Assembly: GCA_963922935.1 (NCBI GenBank) | Contig: CAWUKE010000099.1 | Span: 1-8,117, forward strand | DNA: 8,117 nucleotides | DNA from: Litorimonas sp963922935 | Lineage (GTDB): Bacteria > Pseudomonadota > Alphaproteobacteria > Caulobacterales > Maricaulaceae | Direction: 5' to 3' | Notes under the pieces: model-generated | Databases searched by the model: none | What the model was told of the DNA's origin: nothing | The model's input: only the letters and a program-made list of their open reading frames with translations | Program-made: the position numbers and the translations under genes | Shown: in pieces, positions 1 to 6,360 of the stretch | Layout of the letters: each line of letters begins with the position of its first letter | Numbering within the stretch: the first letter of the stretch is position 1

Positions 1-164
1 AAATGCCCGATAACGGGATAGTTGCGCCAGATCGTATTTTTCGTTTGGGTCTTGTCGTAAATGTAGAGGATGACCGCCGCGATCGCGATCAAGCCCACCA
101 CAAATAAGAAGAGCGAGCCCAGAAGTTCCAGCCCGCGCATCGCAAATTCAGCAAAAACGTCCAT
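1..164 (-). CDS. FMN-binding glutamate synthase family protein (N-terminal part, cut by window edge)
   Basis: Only the first 54 codons are in the window; the gene runs off the left edge. The visible protein starts MDVFAEFAMRGLELL and has one strongly hydrophobic segment (about residues 14-35). It then reads YDKTQTKNTIWRNYPVIGH (about 36-54). That membrane anchor followed by a D-x-TQT...RN-(F/Y)-PV-(I/L)-GH block is the typical start of the membrane-anchored FMN-binding glutamate synthase-like proteins (GltB central-domain homologues). These resemble the synthase domain of GltB but are stand-alone, and their in vivo reaction is poorly established. The FMN and iron-sulfur parts cannot be checked here. 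Start is ATG at 164; an in-frame ATG at 140 would remove part of the lead-in to the helix and is less likely. It lies 66 bases downstream of the metalloprotease on the same strand, so the two may be cotranscribed. Confidence 0.8.
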   Translation of the reverse strand, partial: MDVFAEFAMRGLELLGSLFLFVVGLIAIAAVILYIYDKTQTKNTIWRNYPVIGH

Positions 165-193
165 AGGTGCGAGTATGCGCGCTTCTATCAAAA

Positions 194-216
194 GCGGCAA
201 GACGTGAAAGCGCCGC
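194..216 (-). terminator. Weak candidate terminator between metalloprotease and glutamate synthase-like gene
   Basis: Read leftward, GCGGC (216-212) can pair with GCCGC (198-194) across a 13-base loop, and TTTTG follows. The stem is only 5 bp, so termination would be partial at best. It may simply be chance in GC-rich DNA. Confidence 0.2.
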
Positions 217-230
217 GTCGAGGCTTGCGT

Positions 231-1010
231 TTAGACGACCGCCCCCACGGCGTGCAGATCGTGGCCATGTTTGCGCAGCCAGCGCTTGGCCATATTCGTT
301 TCCGGGAAAAGGCGTTCACAGACCGCCCAAAAGGCAGGGCTGTGATTGGGCTCAATCAGGTGCGCGCATTCATGGGCGACAACATATTCCAGAATGTCTG
401 GCGGGGCACAGATGAGCCGCCAGCTGTAGCTGATATGGCCTTCGCCGCGTTTGGTAATGGACGAGCCCCAGCGGCTACTTTGATCACGCACACTGACTTT
501 GGCGACGCGCTTGCCAAGCTCCGCCGCATAGTGATGGGTGGCGGCCTCAAGTTCTGCGCGCGCTTCGCGGATCAGCAAGCGGCGCACGCGCCCCGGAAAG
601 CTCTCCGCATCCGGGCTTGGTACGAGGATTTGCTGTTTGGCGCGATTGATCGTGGCGCGCCCTTTCGGACCTGGACAGATCAATGTGTAAGGATCGCCTT
701 GAAAGAGGATCGTACCGCCCGGTTCAAAGGGTTGGGGTGTGGGCAGATGTTCCAACTGAACATCGATCCAGTCCCGCTGCTCTTGGGCGAAAGCGACGGC
801 TTTTTTAAACATCGATAAGCGCGGGACGATGACATGGACGCGCCGTTCGGCGGGTTTGACTTTCAGGGAAATACGCCGCGCGCGGTCTGATAGCACATAA
901 AGCACGCGCGGATCGTCCGGGTCGGTCAACGGGAATTGCGTCTTGTCAGGACCCGCCCCACCGCTACTAACGGACGGGAGAGACGAAAAACGCGACAGGA
1001 TTCCTGCCAT
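231..1010 (-). CDS. YgjP/DUF45-type zinc metalloprotease (M48-like)
   Basis: Predicted soluble 259-residue protein of the YgjP-like (DUF45, SprT/M48-related) metallopeptidase family. The zinc site is visible: HECAH at residues 213-217 (two histidine ligands and the catalytic glutamate) and a third histidine at 223 in PNHSPAFW, the HExxH...NHS..FW arrangement of this family. Upstream are the family blocks RWGSS (180-184) and ISYSWRL before YVVAHE. The N-terminal half carries the usual RRISLKVKPAERRVHVIVP strand region. Substrates are not known. The frame stays open upstream to 1181, but I chose ATG at 1010: it has AAGGA 10 bases upstream, and the extra 57 residues are low-quality and overlap the signal peptide region of the opposite lipoprotein gene. 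With this start, its ATG and that of the lipoprotein share two bases, so its promoter must lie inside the lipoprotein coding region. Confidence 0.88.
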   Translation of the reverse strand: MAGILSRFSSLPSVSSGGAGPDKTQFPLTDPDDPRVLYVLSDRARRISLKVKPAERRVHVIVPRLSMFKKAVAFAQEQRDWIDVQLEHLPTPQPFEPGGTILFQGDPYTLICPGPKGRATINRAKQQILVPSPDAESFPGRVRRLLIREARAELEAATHHYAAELGKRVAKVSVRDQSSRWGSSITKRGEGHISYSWRLICAPPDILEYVVAHECAHLIEPNHSPAFWAVCERLFPETNMAKRWLRKHGHDLHAVGAVV

Positions 1011-2730
1011 GAATACTTCATCCTTGTTTGCGGCCCGGTCTGCAGCCCGGCACCGCATGCTTTTGCTGGGAACATGCGCCAGCCTTATTATCTTGGGGGC
1101 GTGTTCAGGCGGAGACAAGCCACCCGTGCCAGAAATTTCAGTCGAGGCCGCCTCGCTGAACCTGTCCGGTGCAGATGCCAAAGCGCTGGAACGCCACTTT
1201 CAGATCACAACACGGCGCGGCAGTGAGGCCGACACGCTTTCCGTATTGGAGAGTTTCGACCTTTCAGACGTCAAGGAGGGCCGGATGATTGAGGGCTCTA
1301 CGGTCACCTACACAGATTGGCGCGCCCAAGACGGCGACAGCGAAATCACCGCTGAAACCGTCACCCTGCGCGGCGTTTACGAAACCGAAGACGGCCCCAG
1401 CTTCGACGCGATTGAAATGTCGGATATCCGCCTGATCGAATATCTGGATTATCACGAAAATGCGGACAGCAATGCCGACCGGGATATCATCACAGAAGGC
1501 ACGATTGAGACCTTGGTTTTGGTCGGTCCATCCCCAGAACTGGCCGCCAATATTGTCGCGGCTTTGCAAGGTGAGGACACGGTCGACACGCCTGATCCGA
1601 TGACCGCCTTGGACACAAACCTCGATTTTCGCGGTCTGCGGCTGGAAGGTTTAAAGGCGACGGTCAGCGAAGACGGCCCGTCCGGCACGATTTCTCTGGG
1701 GCAGCTTGTCTTTGGCCAAGACGCAGAGGACGAAACCCTCGATATGATCATCGATACGGTTGCTTTTGATACGACGCCCTCTGATGACGCGCCACAAAGT
1801 ATCAAACTTCGCATGGACGGCCTGACAGCCTTAGGCGTTCGCGTGGATAGCTCATCCGGCATTGGCACGGGCGGGGCTTTGGGGGCGCTAAGTTTCCTCT
1901 CGCCGGGGGCTGAGCCACCTTACCGCGAGGTCGATTTTGGTAAAATGACCTTGGAAATGGCCGCTTTTGATCTGGATGTTGAAGGCTTTGAAGCCAAGAG
2001 CGAGACAGATGGCGACCGCCTCACCCTGCAATCTGTCTTCTCGCCGATGGAACTGCGGATCAAAGACGCGACGGGCACGCCGCTGGCTCCCTTTATGGAC
2101 GTTATGCGCAATAATGGTTTGGCCGAGATCACGATGAAAGGGTCTCAAACCAGCGTGTTTGATCGGAAAGCCGATCGGGTCTCCGTCACAGACTCAAAAT
2201 TTGAGATTGATGGCGGGCTGCGCATGGATTGCAATTATGCGCTGGACGGATTGCAAGCCGCGGCAGACGCCCTTGAAGCCAGCGGGGTCACACCGCCAAC
2301 CAACACAAATTTTGAAACAGAGGCCGACATTGACGCGTTTCTGACGCAGATGAGCGCCTATCAGGCCGCGGTTTCAGAGGCGAACGGCAATATTGAAATT
2401 GCGGGCCTGGATTGTTCCCTTCAAGATGTGCCTGACAATAGCCTGGTCACCAGAACTTATGCCGTCGCGTCAGAGGTCACGGGCCGTCCGGTGGCTGTGC
2501 TGAAAGGCAGCGCCAAAACGATGATCGCTTTGTCATCCCTGACGGCGCAGTCGAACTTTCAGCGGGACCTGATGGACACGCTCGGCTCTGGCTTGATCGA
2601 GTTTCTGGATGAGCCGGGGCAAACCATGCGGATTTTGATCGAGCCCGAAACACCTGTCGCGATCACGACGCTTACCGGACCAGACGCTTCCCTAGAGCCG
2701 CTGGGCCTCTCTGTTGATGTTCAGAAATAG
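1009..2730 (+). CDS. Large acidic lipoprotein of unknown function
   Basis: 573 residues from ATG 1009; I do not recognise the family. The N-terminus is a lipoprotein signal: a basic n-region (several Arg/His in residues 9-16), a hydrophobic core (about 17-30) and the lipobox LGAC with the acylated cysteine at residue 32, followed by SGG. With no Asp at +2, outer-membrane sorting is expected. The mature part is strongly acidic and alternates short beta-like strands with polar turns (for example LDFRGLRLEGLKATVSEDG). It looks like a long beta-rich periplasmic domain, perhaps of the DUF945/AsmA-like style, but I cannot show that. Two further cysteines (408 and 469) could form a disulfide. ATG 1009 has AGGA 8 bases upstream. 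A TTG at 943 is in frame but would bury the signal peptide, and ATG 1057 would drop the basic n-region. The stop is 3 bases before the TMEM175 gene, implying one transcript. Confidence 0.8.
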   Translation: MNTSSLFAARSAARHRMLLLGTCASLIILGACSGGDKPPVPEISVEAASLNLSGADAKALERHFQITTRRGSEADTLSVLESFDLSDVKEGRMIEGSTVTYTDWRAQDGDSEITAETVTLRGVYETEDGPSFDAIEMSDIRLIEYLDYHENADSNADRDIITEGTIETLVLVGPSPELAANIVAALQGEDTVDTPDPMTALDTNLDFRGLRLEGLKATVSEDGPSGTISLGQLVFGQDAEDETLDMIIDTVAFDTTPSDDAPQSIKLRMDGLTALGVRVDSSSGIGTGGALGALSFLSPGAEPPYREVDFGKMTLEMAAFDLDVEGFEAKSETDGDRLTLQSVFSPMELRIKDATGTPLAPFMDVMRNNGLAEITMKGSQTSVFDRKADRVSVTDSKFEIDGGLRMDCNYALDGLQAAADALEASGVTPPTNTNFETEADIDAFLTQMSAYQAAVSEANGNIEIAGLDCSLQDVPDNSLVTRTYAVASEVTGRPVAVLKGSAKTMIALSSLTAQSNFQRDLMDTLGSGLIEFLDEPGQTMRILIEPETPVAITTLTGPDASLEPLGLSVDVQK

Positions 2731-2733
2731 CCT

Positions 2734-3471
2734 ATGATCAGACAGGTCGTCGGACAACAGCTGGATCACGATCCTAACTTTCGCTGGCGCGGGGAAGCCG
2801 TCACGCGGATTGAAAACCTGTCTGATATTGCTTTTGCGCTCGCGCTGGGGATGATCATCTCCGGCGCGGATGTGCCGAGCACCTTTTCTGAGCTAAAACG
2901 TTTCTTGTTCTTCTTAATCCCGACGGCGGCGGCCTTTGGGGTGATGCTACAGATCTGGACGATCCATTTCACCTTTTTCCGGCGCTACGGCGTGGCGGAT
3001 AAGACGATCATTACACTAAATTCGATTTTGATCTTTGTCGTGCTTTATCTGGCCTACCCGCTGCGCTTTACGTTTGAGTCGCTTTATGCGTGGATCATCG
3101 GGCAATTGACGGGCAATTATACGCTCGCAATCGAGCTGGGCATGGTCGATAATAATGCGGCACTGACCATTGCCTTCTATGTGGTCGCTTATGGCGTTTG
3201 CCTCGGTCTGCTCGCGCTGAAATATAGTCATGTTATTCGCCGCCGCGACATTCTTGATCTTAACGCCCATGAGCTCGTGACGACGCGGATTACGCGCGGC
3301 TATCTTGCGGCAGGCGCGATCATCTCTCTTATGATTGTCCCGTTGGCGCTTTACACGCCCCTAGGTCCCATGTCGGCCTTTCTTCTCTTCGCGATGGTGC
3401 CGGTCCGGCATATGCTGACGCGCTATTATCAGCGTGGTTTAAAGTCAGACGCGCCTGAAACGGCTGCATAA
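2734..3471 (+). CDS. TMEM175-family (DUF1211) membrane protein
   Basis: 245-residue integral membrane protein with about six hydrophobic helices (roughly 29-46, 57-79, 90-110, 143-163, 188-207, 209-227). Helix 1 carries RIENLSD (25-31), which matches the TMEM175 signature R-x-x-x-F-S-D except that the usual Phe is Leu. In characterised TMEM175 proteins this motif lines the pore and the protein is a potassium-permeable (or proton-permeable) channel. Bacterial members have one six-helix repeat and assemble as tetramers, and the length here fits that. Channel function is inferred from family only. The Leu substitution could alter selectivity or gating. The start codon lies 3 bases after the lipoprotein stop with no good Shine-Dalgarno, suggesting translational coupling. 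The C-terminal tail (229-245) is polar and probably cytoplasmic. No terminator is evident after it. Confidence 0.85.
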   Translation: MIRQVVGQQLDHDPNFRWRGEAVTRIENLSDIAFALALGMIISGADVPSTFSELKRFLFFLIPTAAAFGVMLQIWTIHFTFFRRYGVADKTIITLNSILIFVVLYLAYPLRFTFESLYAWIIGQLTGNYTLAIELGMVDNNAALTIAFYVVAYGVCLGLLALKYSHVIRRRDILDLNAHELVTTRITRGYLAAGAIISLMIVPLALYTPLGPMSAFLLFAMVPVRHMLTRYYQRGLKSDAPETAA

Positions 3472-3482
3472 AGCTTTAGAAA

Positions 3483-3509
3483 CGCACACCTAAACATCAC
3501 ACCTGTGCG
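3483..3509. repeat. Inverted repeat CGCACA/TGTGCG with internal CACACCT direct repeat
   Basis: CGCACA (3483-3488) and TGTGCG (3504-3509) form a perfect 6-bp inverted repeat with a 15-base centre. CACACCT occurs twice (3485-3491 and 3498-3504). No T-run follows, so it is not an intrinsic terminator of the TMEM175 gene. It lies just upstream of the candidate etfBA promoter and could be an operator, which is inference only. Confidence 0.3.
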
Positions 3510-3519
3510 GGAATGTCGC

Positions 3520-3548
3520 TTGAATCCTCGCGCGCGTAGCCGCATATG
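3520..3548 (+). promoter_or_regulatory. Candidate sigma-70-type promoter of etfBA
   Basis: TTGAAT (3520-3525) as -35, a 17-base spacer, then CATATG (3543-3548) as a weak -10. The -35 matches 4 of 6 consensus positions and the -10 matches 3 of 6. It is well placed for a leader of about 30 bases before the etfB ATG, which has GGAGA at 3575-3579. Confidence 0.35.
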
Positions 3549-3583
3549 GCTGCCAACGAAAAACAAACATCCACGGAGACCCC

Positions 3584-4333
3584 ATGAAAGTCCTCGTCCC
3601 TGTCAAGCGCGTGCTTGACTATAACGTCAAGGCGCGGGTGAAACCCGACCAGTCCGGCGTCGATCTATCCAACGTCAAAATGAGCATGAACCCCTTTGAC
3701 GAAATCGCCGTCGAAGAAGCCGTGCGCTTGCAAGAAGCCGGCACAGCGACAGAGACTATCGCGGTTTCCATTGGCCCCGCAAAAGCGCAAGAAACCATCC
3801 GCACCGCCCTCGCTATGGGTATGGACCGCGGCGTTCACGTCACAACCGACGAAGACCTAGAGCCGATTGCGGTTGCCAAGATCCTGAAATCTGTCGCGGA
3901 AGCCGAAGGCGCGGAACTGATCATCATGGGTAAGCAAGCCATCGACAATGATTATGGCGCGACAGGCGGTATGTTATCCGCGCTGCTCGGTTGGCCCATC
4001 GCCCAATATGCCAACACAGTATCGCCGGGCGAAGGCACGGTCGAAGTCAAGCGCGAAATTGATGGTGGTCTGCAGACCGTGAAGCTGAACCTGCCGGCTG
4101 TCGTGACAACCGACTTGCGCCTCAACGAGCCGCGTTATGCGTCTTTGCCGAACATTATGAAAGCTAAGCGTAAGCCAATCGAAACGAAAACGCCGGGCGA
4201 CTATGACGTCGATACGGCGCCGCGCCTGACCGTCGTCAAAGTGACAGAACCCAAAGCCCGCGAAGCCGGGATCAAAGTCGAAGATGTGGCAACACTCGTC
4301 GACAAGCTGAAAAACGAAGCGGGAGTAATCTAA
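3584..4333 (+). CDS. etfB: Electron transfer flavoprotein, beta subunit
   Basis: Beta subunit of the soluble FAD-containing ETF heterodimer. With EtfA it accepts electrons from acyl-CoA and related dehydrogenases and passes them to ETF:ubiquinone oxidoreductase; the beta subunit holds the structural AMP. At 249 residues it has the normal length. Family hallmarks are MKVLVPVKRVLDYNVK at the N-terminus, MNPFDEIAVEEA (35-46), MGKQAIDNDYGATGGMLS (115-132) and the recognition-loop region LNEPRYASLPNIMKAKRKP (180-198), which docks onto dehydrogenase partners in characterised ETFs. The start is ATG 3584 with GGAGA ending 4 bases before it. Its TAA stop overlaps the etfA ATG as TAATG (4331-4335), so the two are translationally coupled. 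This is the housekeeping (group I) type rather than nitrogen-fixation FixA, judged from the sequence and the absence of fixC/fixX. Confidence 0.97.
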   Translation: MKVLVPVKRVLDYNVKARVKPDQSGVDLSNVKMSMNPFDEIAVEEAVRLQEAGTATETIAVSIGPAKAQETIRTALAMGMDRGVHVTTDEDLEPIAVAKILKSVAEAEGAELIIMGKQAIDNDYGATGGMLSALLGWPIAQYANTVSPGEGTVEVKREIDGGLQTVKLNLPAVVTTDLRLNEPRYASLPNIMKAKRKPIETKTPGDYDVDTAPRLTVVKVTEPKAREAGIKVEDVATLVDKLKNEAGVI

Positions 4334-5271
4334 TGGCCACACTCGTCGTTGCTGAACATAATAATGCGTCCCTCGCGGATGCGACGTCTAAAACCGTCTC
4401 TGCCGCGCAAGCGCTCGGCGGTGATGTCGATATCCTTGTCGCCGGTAAAGGCGCCTCTGCCGCTGCAACCGCCGCTGGTGCGATCGGTGGCGTGCGCAGC
4501 GTCATCCATATCGAGCATGACGCGCTGGAAAAGCAGATGCCAGAAGCCATGGCGGCGACTGTCGTCGCGCTGATGGATAGCTATGACACCGTCATGGCCG
4601 CGGATACGACCACGCATAAGGCCTATATGCCCCGCGTTGCCGCCCATCTGGATACCCAGCAAATCAGCTCTATCACGGGCATTGAAGACGGCGCGTTTGA
4701 GCGTCCGATTTATGCCGGTAATGCGCTGGCCTATGTGAAGTCTAATGATCCGAAAAAGGTCGTCACAGTTCGCACGACGGCCTTCCCCCTGGCCGCCGAA
4801 GGCGGTTCCGCTGCTGTGTCCACACAAGACGCGAACATTGGTGACACAGGCTCCGAATTCGTATCCGAAGAGCTGACCAAGTCTGATCGTCCTGAACTGA
4901 CGGGCGCAAAGATCGTTATTTCTGGCGGACGCGGTCTCGGCTCAGGCGAGAACTTCTCCCTGATCGAAGGGGTCGCGGATAAGCTCGGCGCAGCTGTCGG
5001 CGCATCGCGCGCGGCTGTGGACGCGGGCTACGTCCCGAACGATTACCAGGTTGGCCAGACAGGCAAGGCTGTCGCGCCAGAGCTTTACATCGCCGTGGGT
5101 ATTTCCGGCGCGATTCAGCACTTGGCGGGCATGAAAGACAGCAAAGTCATCGCCGCCATCAATAAGGACGAAGAAGCGCCGATCTTCTCCGTCGCGGATT
5201 ACGGCCTGGTCGCAGACTTGTTCAAAGCGCTCCCCGAATTGGAAGCCGAACTGGCTAAAGTCGGCTACTAA
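4333..5271 (+). CDS. etfA: Electron transfer flavoprotein, alpha subunit
   Basis: 312-residue alpha subunit of ETF, carrying the redox-active FAD. The C-terminal FAD domain is complete: SGGRGLGSGENF (197-208), SRAAVDAGYVPNDYQVGQTG (225-244, the ETF-alpha signature region), ELYIAVGISGAIQHLAGM (250-267), and NKDEEAPIFSVADYGLVAD (277-295). The N-terminal part (1-190) is the alpha/beta domain that contacts EtfB. Length and motif spacing are normal for bacterial EtfA. Its ATG shares one base with the etfB stop; GGGAG at 4321-4325 serves as ribosome binding site. Together the two subunits link fatty-acid and amino-acid oxidation to the respiratory chain. No acyl-CoA dehydrogenase or ETF-quinone oxidoreductase gene is nearby. 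Transcription should end at the hairpin starting 21 bases after the stop. Confidence 0.97.
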   Translation: MATLVVAEHNNASLADATSKTVSAAQALGGDVDILVAGKGASAAATAAGAIGGVRSVIHIEHDALEKQMPEAMAATVVALMDSYDTVMAADTTTHKAYMPRVAAHLDTQQISSITGIEDGAFERPIYAGNALAYVKSNDPKKVVTVRTTAFPLAAEGGSAAVSTQDANIGDTGSEFVSEELTKSDRPELTGAKIVISGGRGLGSGENFSLIEGVADKLGAAVGASRAAVDAGYVPNDYQVGQTGKAVAPELYIAVGISGAIQHLAGMKDSKVIAAINKDEEAPIFSVADYGLVADLFKALPELEAELAKVGY

Positions 5272-5291
5272 TTTCAACCGACATCGCAAAA

Positions 5292-5322
5292 AAGAAAGCC
5301 CGCCTAAATGGCGGGCTTTCTT
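5292..5322. terminator. Bidirectional intrinsic terminator between etfA and the convergent DUF6481-like gene
   Basis: A perfect 13-bp stem, AAGAAAGCCCGCC (5292-5304) and GGCGGGCTTTCTT (5310-5322), closes on a 5-base loop TAAAT. Rightward, the stem ends in CTTTCTT and then GTATTT. Leftward, it ends in CTTTCTT followed by TTTT. Both strands therefore present a GC-rich stem with a U-rich tail, ending etfBA transcripts from the left and those of 5344-5691 from the right. Confidence 0.93.
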
Positions 5323-5343
5323 GTATTTGGCTTTCAGACGGGA

Positions 5344-5691
5344 TTAGCGGCGCTTTTGACGGGCTTTCCGCGCGGCATATTTTGCATCTCGGCGCGCTTT
5401 GGCGGCGCGTTCCAAATCGACTTTGGCTTTCTTACGCGCTTCTTCAGCGAGTTTCTTCTTACGCTCGCGCTCGGCTTTTTCTTCTTTTTCACGTTCAATA
5501 CGCGCGGCTTTTTCTGCCGCGCGTTGCTTTTCGCGTTCTTCCCGGGCGGCGTTACGCTCGGCACGCTCTTTCAAAAGGCGCGCTTTTTCTTCGGGATCGA
5601 GTTGCTTCTCTTTCGCGCGCTTCAGCATCGCCAGCTTGGCTTCTTTTTGCGCTTGGAGGCGGTCGTTAAAGGTTTGACCGGGAATACTCAT
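5344..5691 (-). CDS. Small, highly charged coiled-coil protein (DUF6481-like)
   Basis: 115 residues made almost entirely of Ala, Lys, Arg and Glu. Residues 12-110 are predicted to form one long charged helix or coiled coil (repeats such as KERAERNAAREEREKQR and a basic tail KARQKRR). The N-terminal QTFNDRLQAQKEAKLAML (6-23) resembles the (S/T)F-x-(D/E)R...AK-x-(A/L)L opening of the alphaproteobacterial DUF6481 family, whose function is not known. The basic C-terminus suggests nucleic-acid or ribosome contact, but that is inference. ATG 5691 is used; the ribosome binding site is weak. It has its own candidate promoter (5751-5780) and shares its terminator with etfA. The repeated codons create long open frames on the opposite strand that encode Phe/Leu/Ser-rich nonsense. 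These are shadows. Confidence 0.8.
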   Translation of the reverse strand: MSIPGQTFNDRLQAQKEAKLAMLKRAKEKQLDPEEKARLLKERAERNAAREEREKQRAAEKAARIEREKEEKAERERKKKLAEEARKKAKVDLERAAKARRDAKYAARKARQKRR

Positions 5692-5750
5692 AAATATCGA
5701 TGTCTTTCATGGATTGGGGCGCGACACTCAAAATCGCGGCGCTTGCGCGG

Positions 5751-5780
5751 CCTATATGCGGGCGCGGGGGCGATAATCAA
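5751..5780 (-). promoter_or_regulatory. Candidate promoter for the DUF6481-like gene
   Basis: Read leftward: TTGATT (5780-5775) as -35, an 18-base spacer, then TATAGG (5756-5751) as -10. Each matches 4 of 6 consensus positions. Transcription would start near 5743, giving a leader of about 50 bases before the ATG at 5691. It lies in the 119-base gap after the RidA gene, so the small gene may be transcribed independently. Confidence 0.4.
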
Positions 5781-5810
5781 GGTGTGATGGCCGTTAAGGC
5801 ACCGAACCCA

Positions 5811-6275
5811 TCAAGAAATTTCAGCAACACAGTCAATTTCGACGGCCACATCCAGCGGCAAGGACGGCGCCGACACGGCAAAACGGGCGTGGCGGCCCGC
5901 CTCGCCAAAGGCGGCCACCATCAAATCTGACGCCCCATTGATGATTTGCGGGATAGCCGGACCCGTCGCGTCGGGTGTTGCCTGCACAAAGCCGCCGAGC
6001 TTTACGATGCGTTTGACGCGACTGAGATCGCCGTCACACGCGGCCTTTAGCGTGGCAATAATATTGAGCGCGGAGAGCTGCGCGGCGCGCTGGCCCTGCT
6101 CCACCGTCAGGTCTTCACCCAAGCGCCCCTTAACAACCTCATCGCCCACCTTGCTGATCTGCCCCGAGACAAACACGGTTTTCCCGCTGATCACATAAGG
6201 CACATAATTTGCCACAGGCGCGGCCGGCGTGGGCAAAGTGAAGCCCAAGGTCGCGAGCTTTTCTTCGATCGTCAT
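5811..6275 (-). CDS. RidA family protein (YjgF/YER057c/UK114, enamine/imine deaminase-like)
   Basis: 154 residues, a little longer than E. coli RidA and like the subfamily often called YjgF-like 1. Archetypal RidA hydrolyses reactive 2-aminoacrylate-type enamines/imines released by PLP enzymes; it is a cytosolic trimer with active sites between subunits. Visible family features are VFVSGQIS (34-41), a glycine-rich loop, and the C-terminal block HARFAVSAPSLPLDVAVEID (129-148). Arg131 and Glu146 have the same 15-residue spacing as the catalytic Arg105 and Glu120 of E. coli RidA, so deaminase activity is plausible. This subfamily has not been shown in general to have the same substrates. ATG 6275 is used; only a weak purine-rich stretch (AAAGAG) lies upstream. 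It is divergent from the nitroreductase across 85 bases. Confidence 0.9.
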   Translation of the reverse strand: MTIEEKLATLGFTLPTPAAPVANYVPYVISGKTVFVSGQISKVGDEVVKGRLGEDLTVEQGQRAAQLSALNIIATLKAACDGDLSRVKRIVKLGGFVQATPDATGPAIPQIINGASDLMVAAFGEAGRHARFAVSAPSLPLDVAVEIDCVAEIS

Positions 6276-6360
6276 GAGCAGGCTCTTTCTAAGGCGTGGC
6301 GATTAAATAGCGCTACTAAACCACCCTTCCCTTCTTGCGAAGCGCTCTTATGTAAAGCGC
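6276..6360. promoter_or_regulatory. Divergent promoter region of RidA and nitroreductase genes
   Basis: This 85-base gap must hold promoters for both genes. Leftward, TTTAAT (6307-6302) is a 5-of-6 match to a -10 box, without a clear -35. The palindrome AGCGCT appears at 6309-6314 and 6341-6346, with starts exactly 32 bases apart (about three helical turns). AAGCGC recurs directly before the nitroreductase ATG (6355-6360). These repeats could bind a shared regulator, though in this GC range they may be chance. Confidence 0.35.

Noticed and set aside
204..818. Long rightward open frame (204 codons) opposite the metalloprotease
   Set aside because: It is antisense to a gene with a clear HExxH site and conserved motifs. 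It has no ribosome binding site or recognisable domain, and such shadows are expected in this base composition.
943..1008. Upstream TTG start extending the lipoprotein by 22 residues
   Set aside because: It would place a charged, non-signal stretch ahead of the signal peptide, while ATG 1009 has a good ribosome binding site and yields a normal lipoprotein signal.
1452..1868. Leftward open frame of 138 codons inside the lipoprotein gene
   Set aside because: Ser/Arg-rich with no motif and no start signals. The rightward frame has a signal peptide and continuous protein-like composition.
3483..3509. Hairpin as intrinsic terminator of the TMEM175 gene
   Set aside because: The stem is only 6 bp with a 15-base loop and no T-run follows.
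4330..4827. Leftward open frame of 165 codons inside etfA
   Set aside because: Antisense to strongly conserved EtfA sequence; rich in Arg/His/Gly with no domain, so a codon-bias shadow.
5308..5787. Rightward open frames of 159, 95 and 92 codons, rich in Phe/Leu/Ser and looking like membrane proteins
   Set aside because: They are complements of the Lys/Glu/Arg/Ala codons of the charged coiled-coil gene. The hydrophobic composition is an artefact, and the longest starts inside the etfA terminator.
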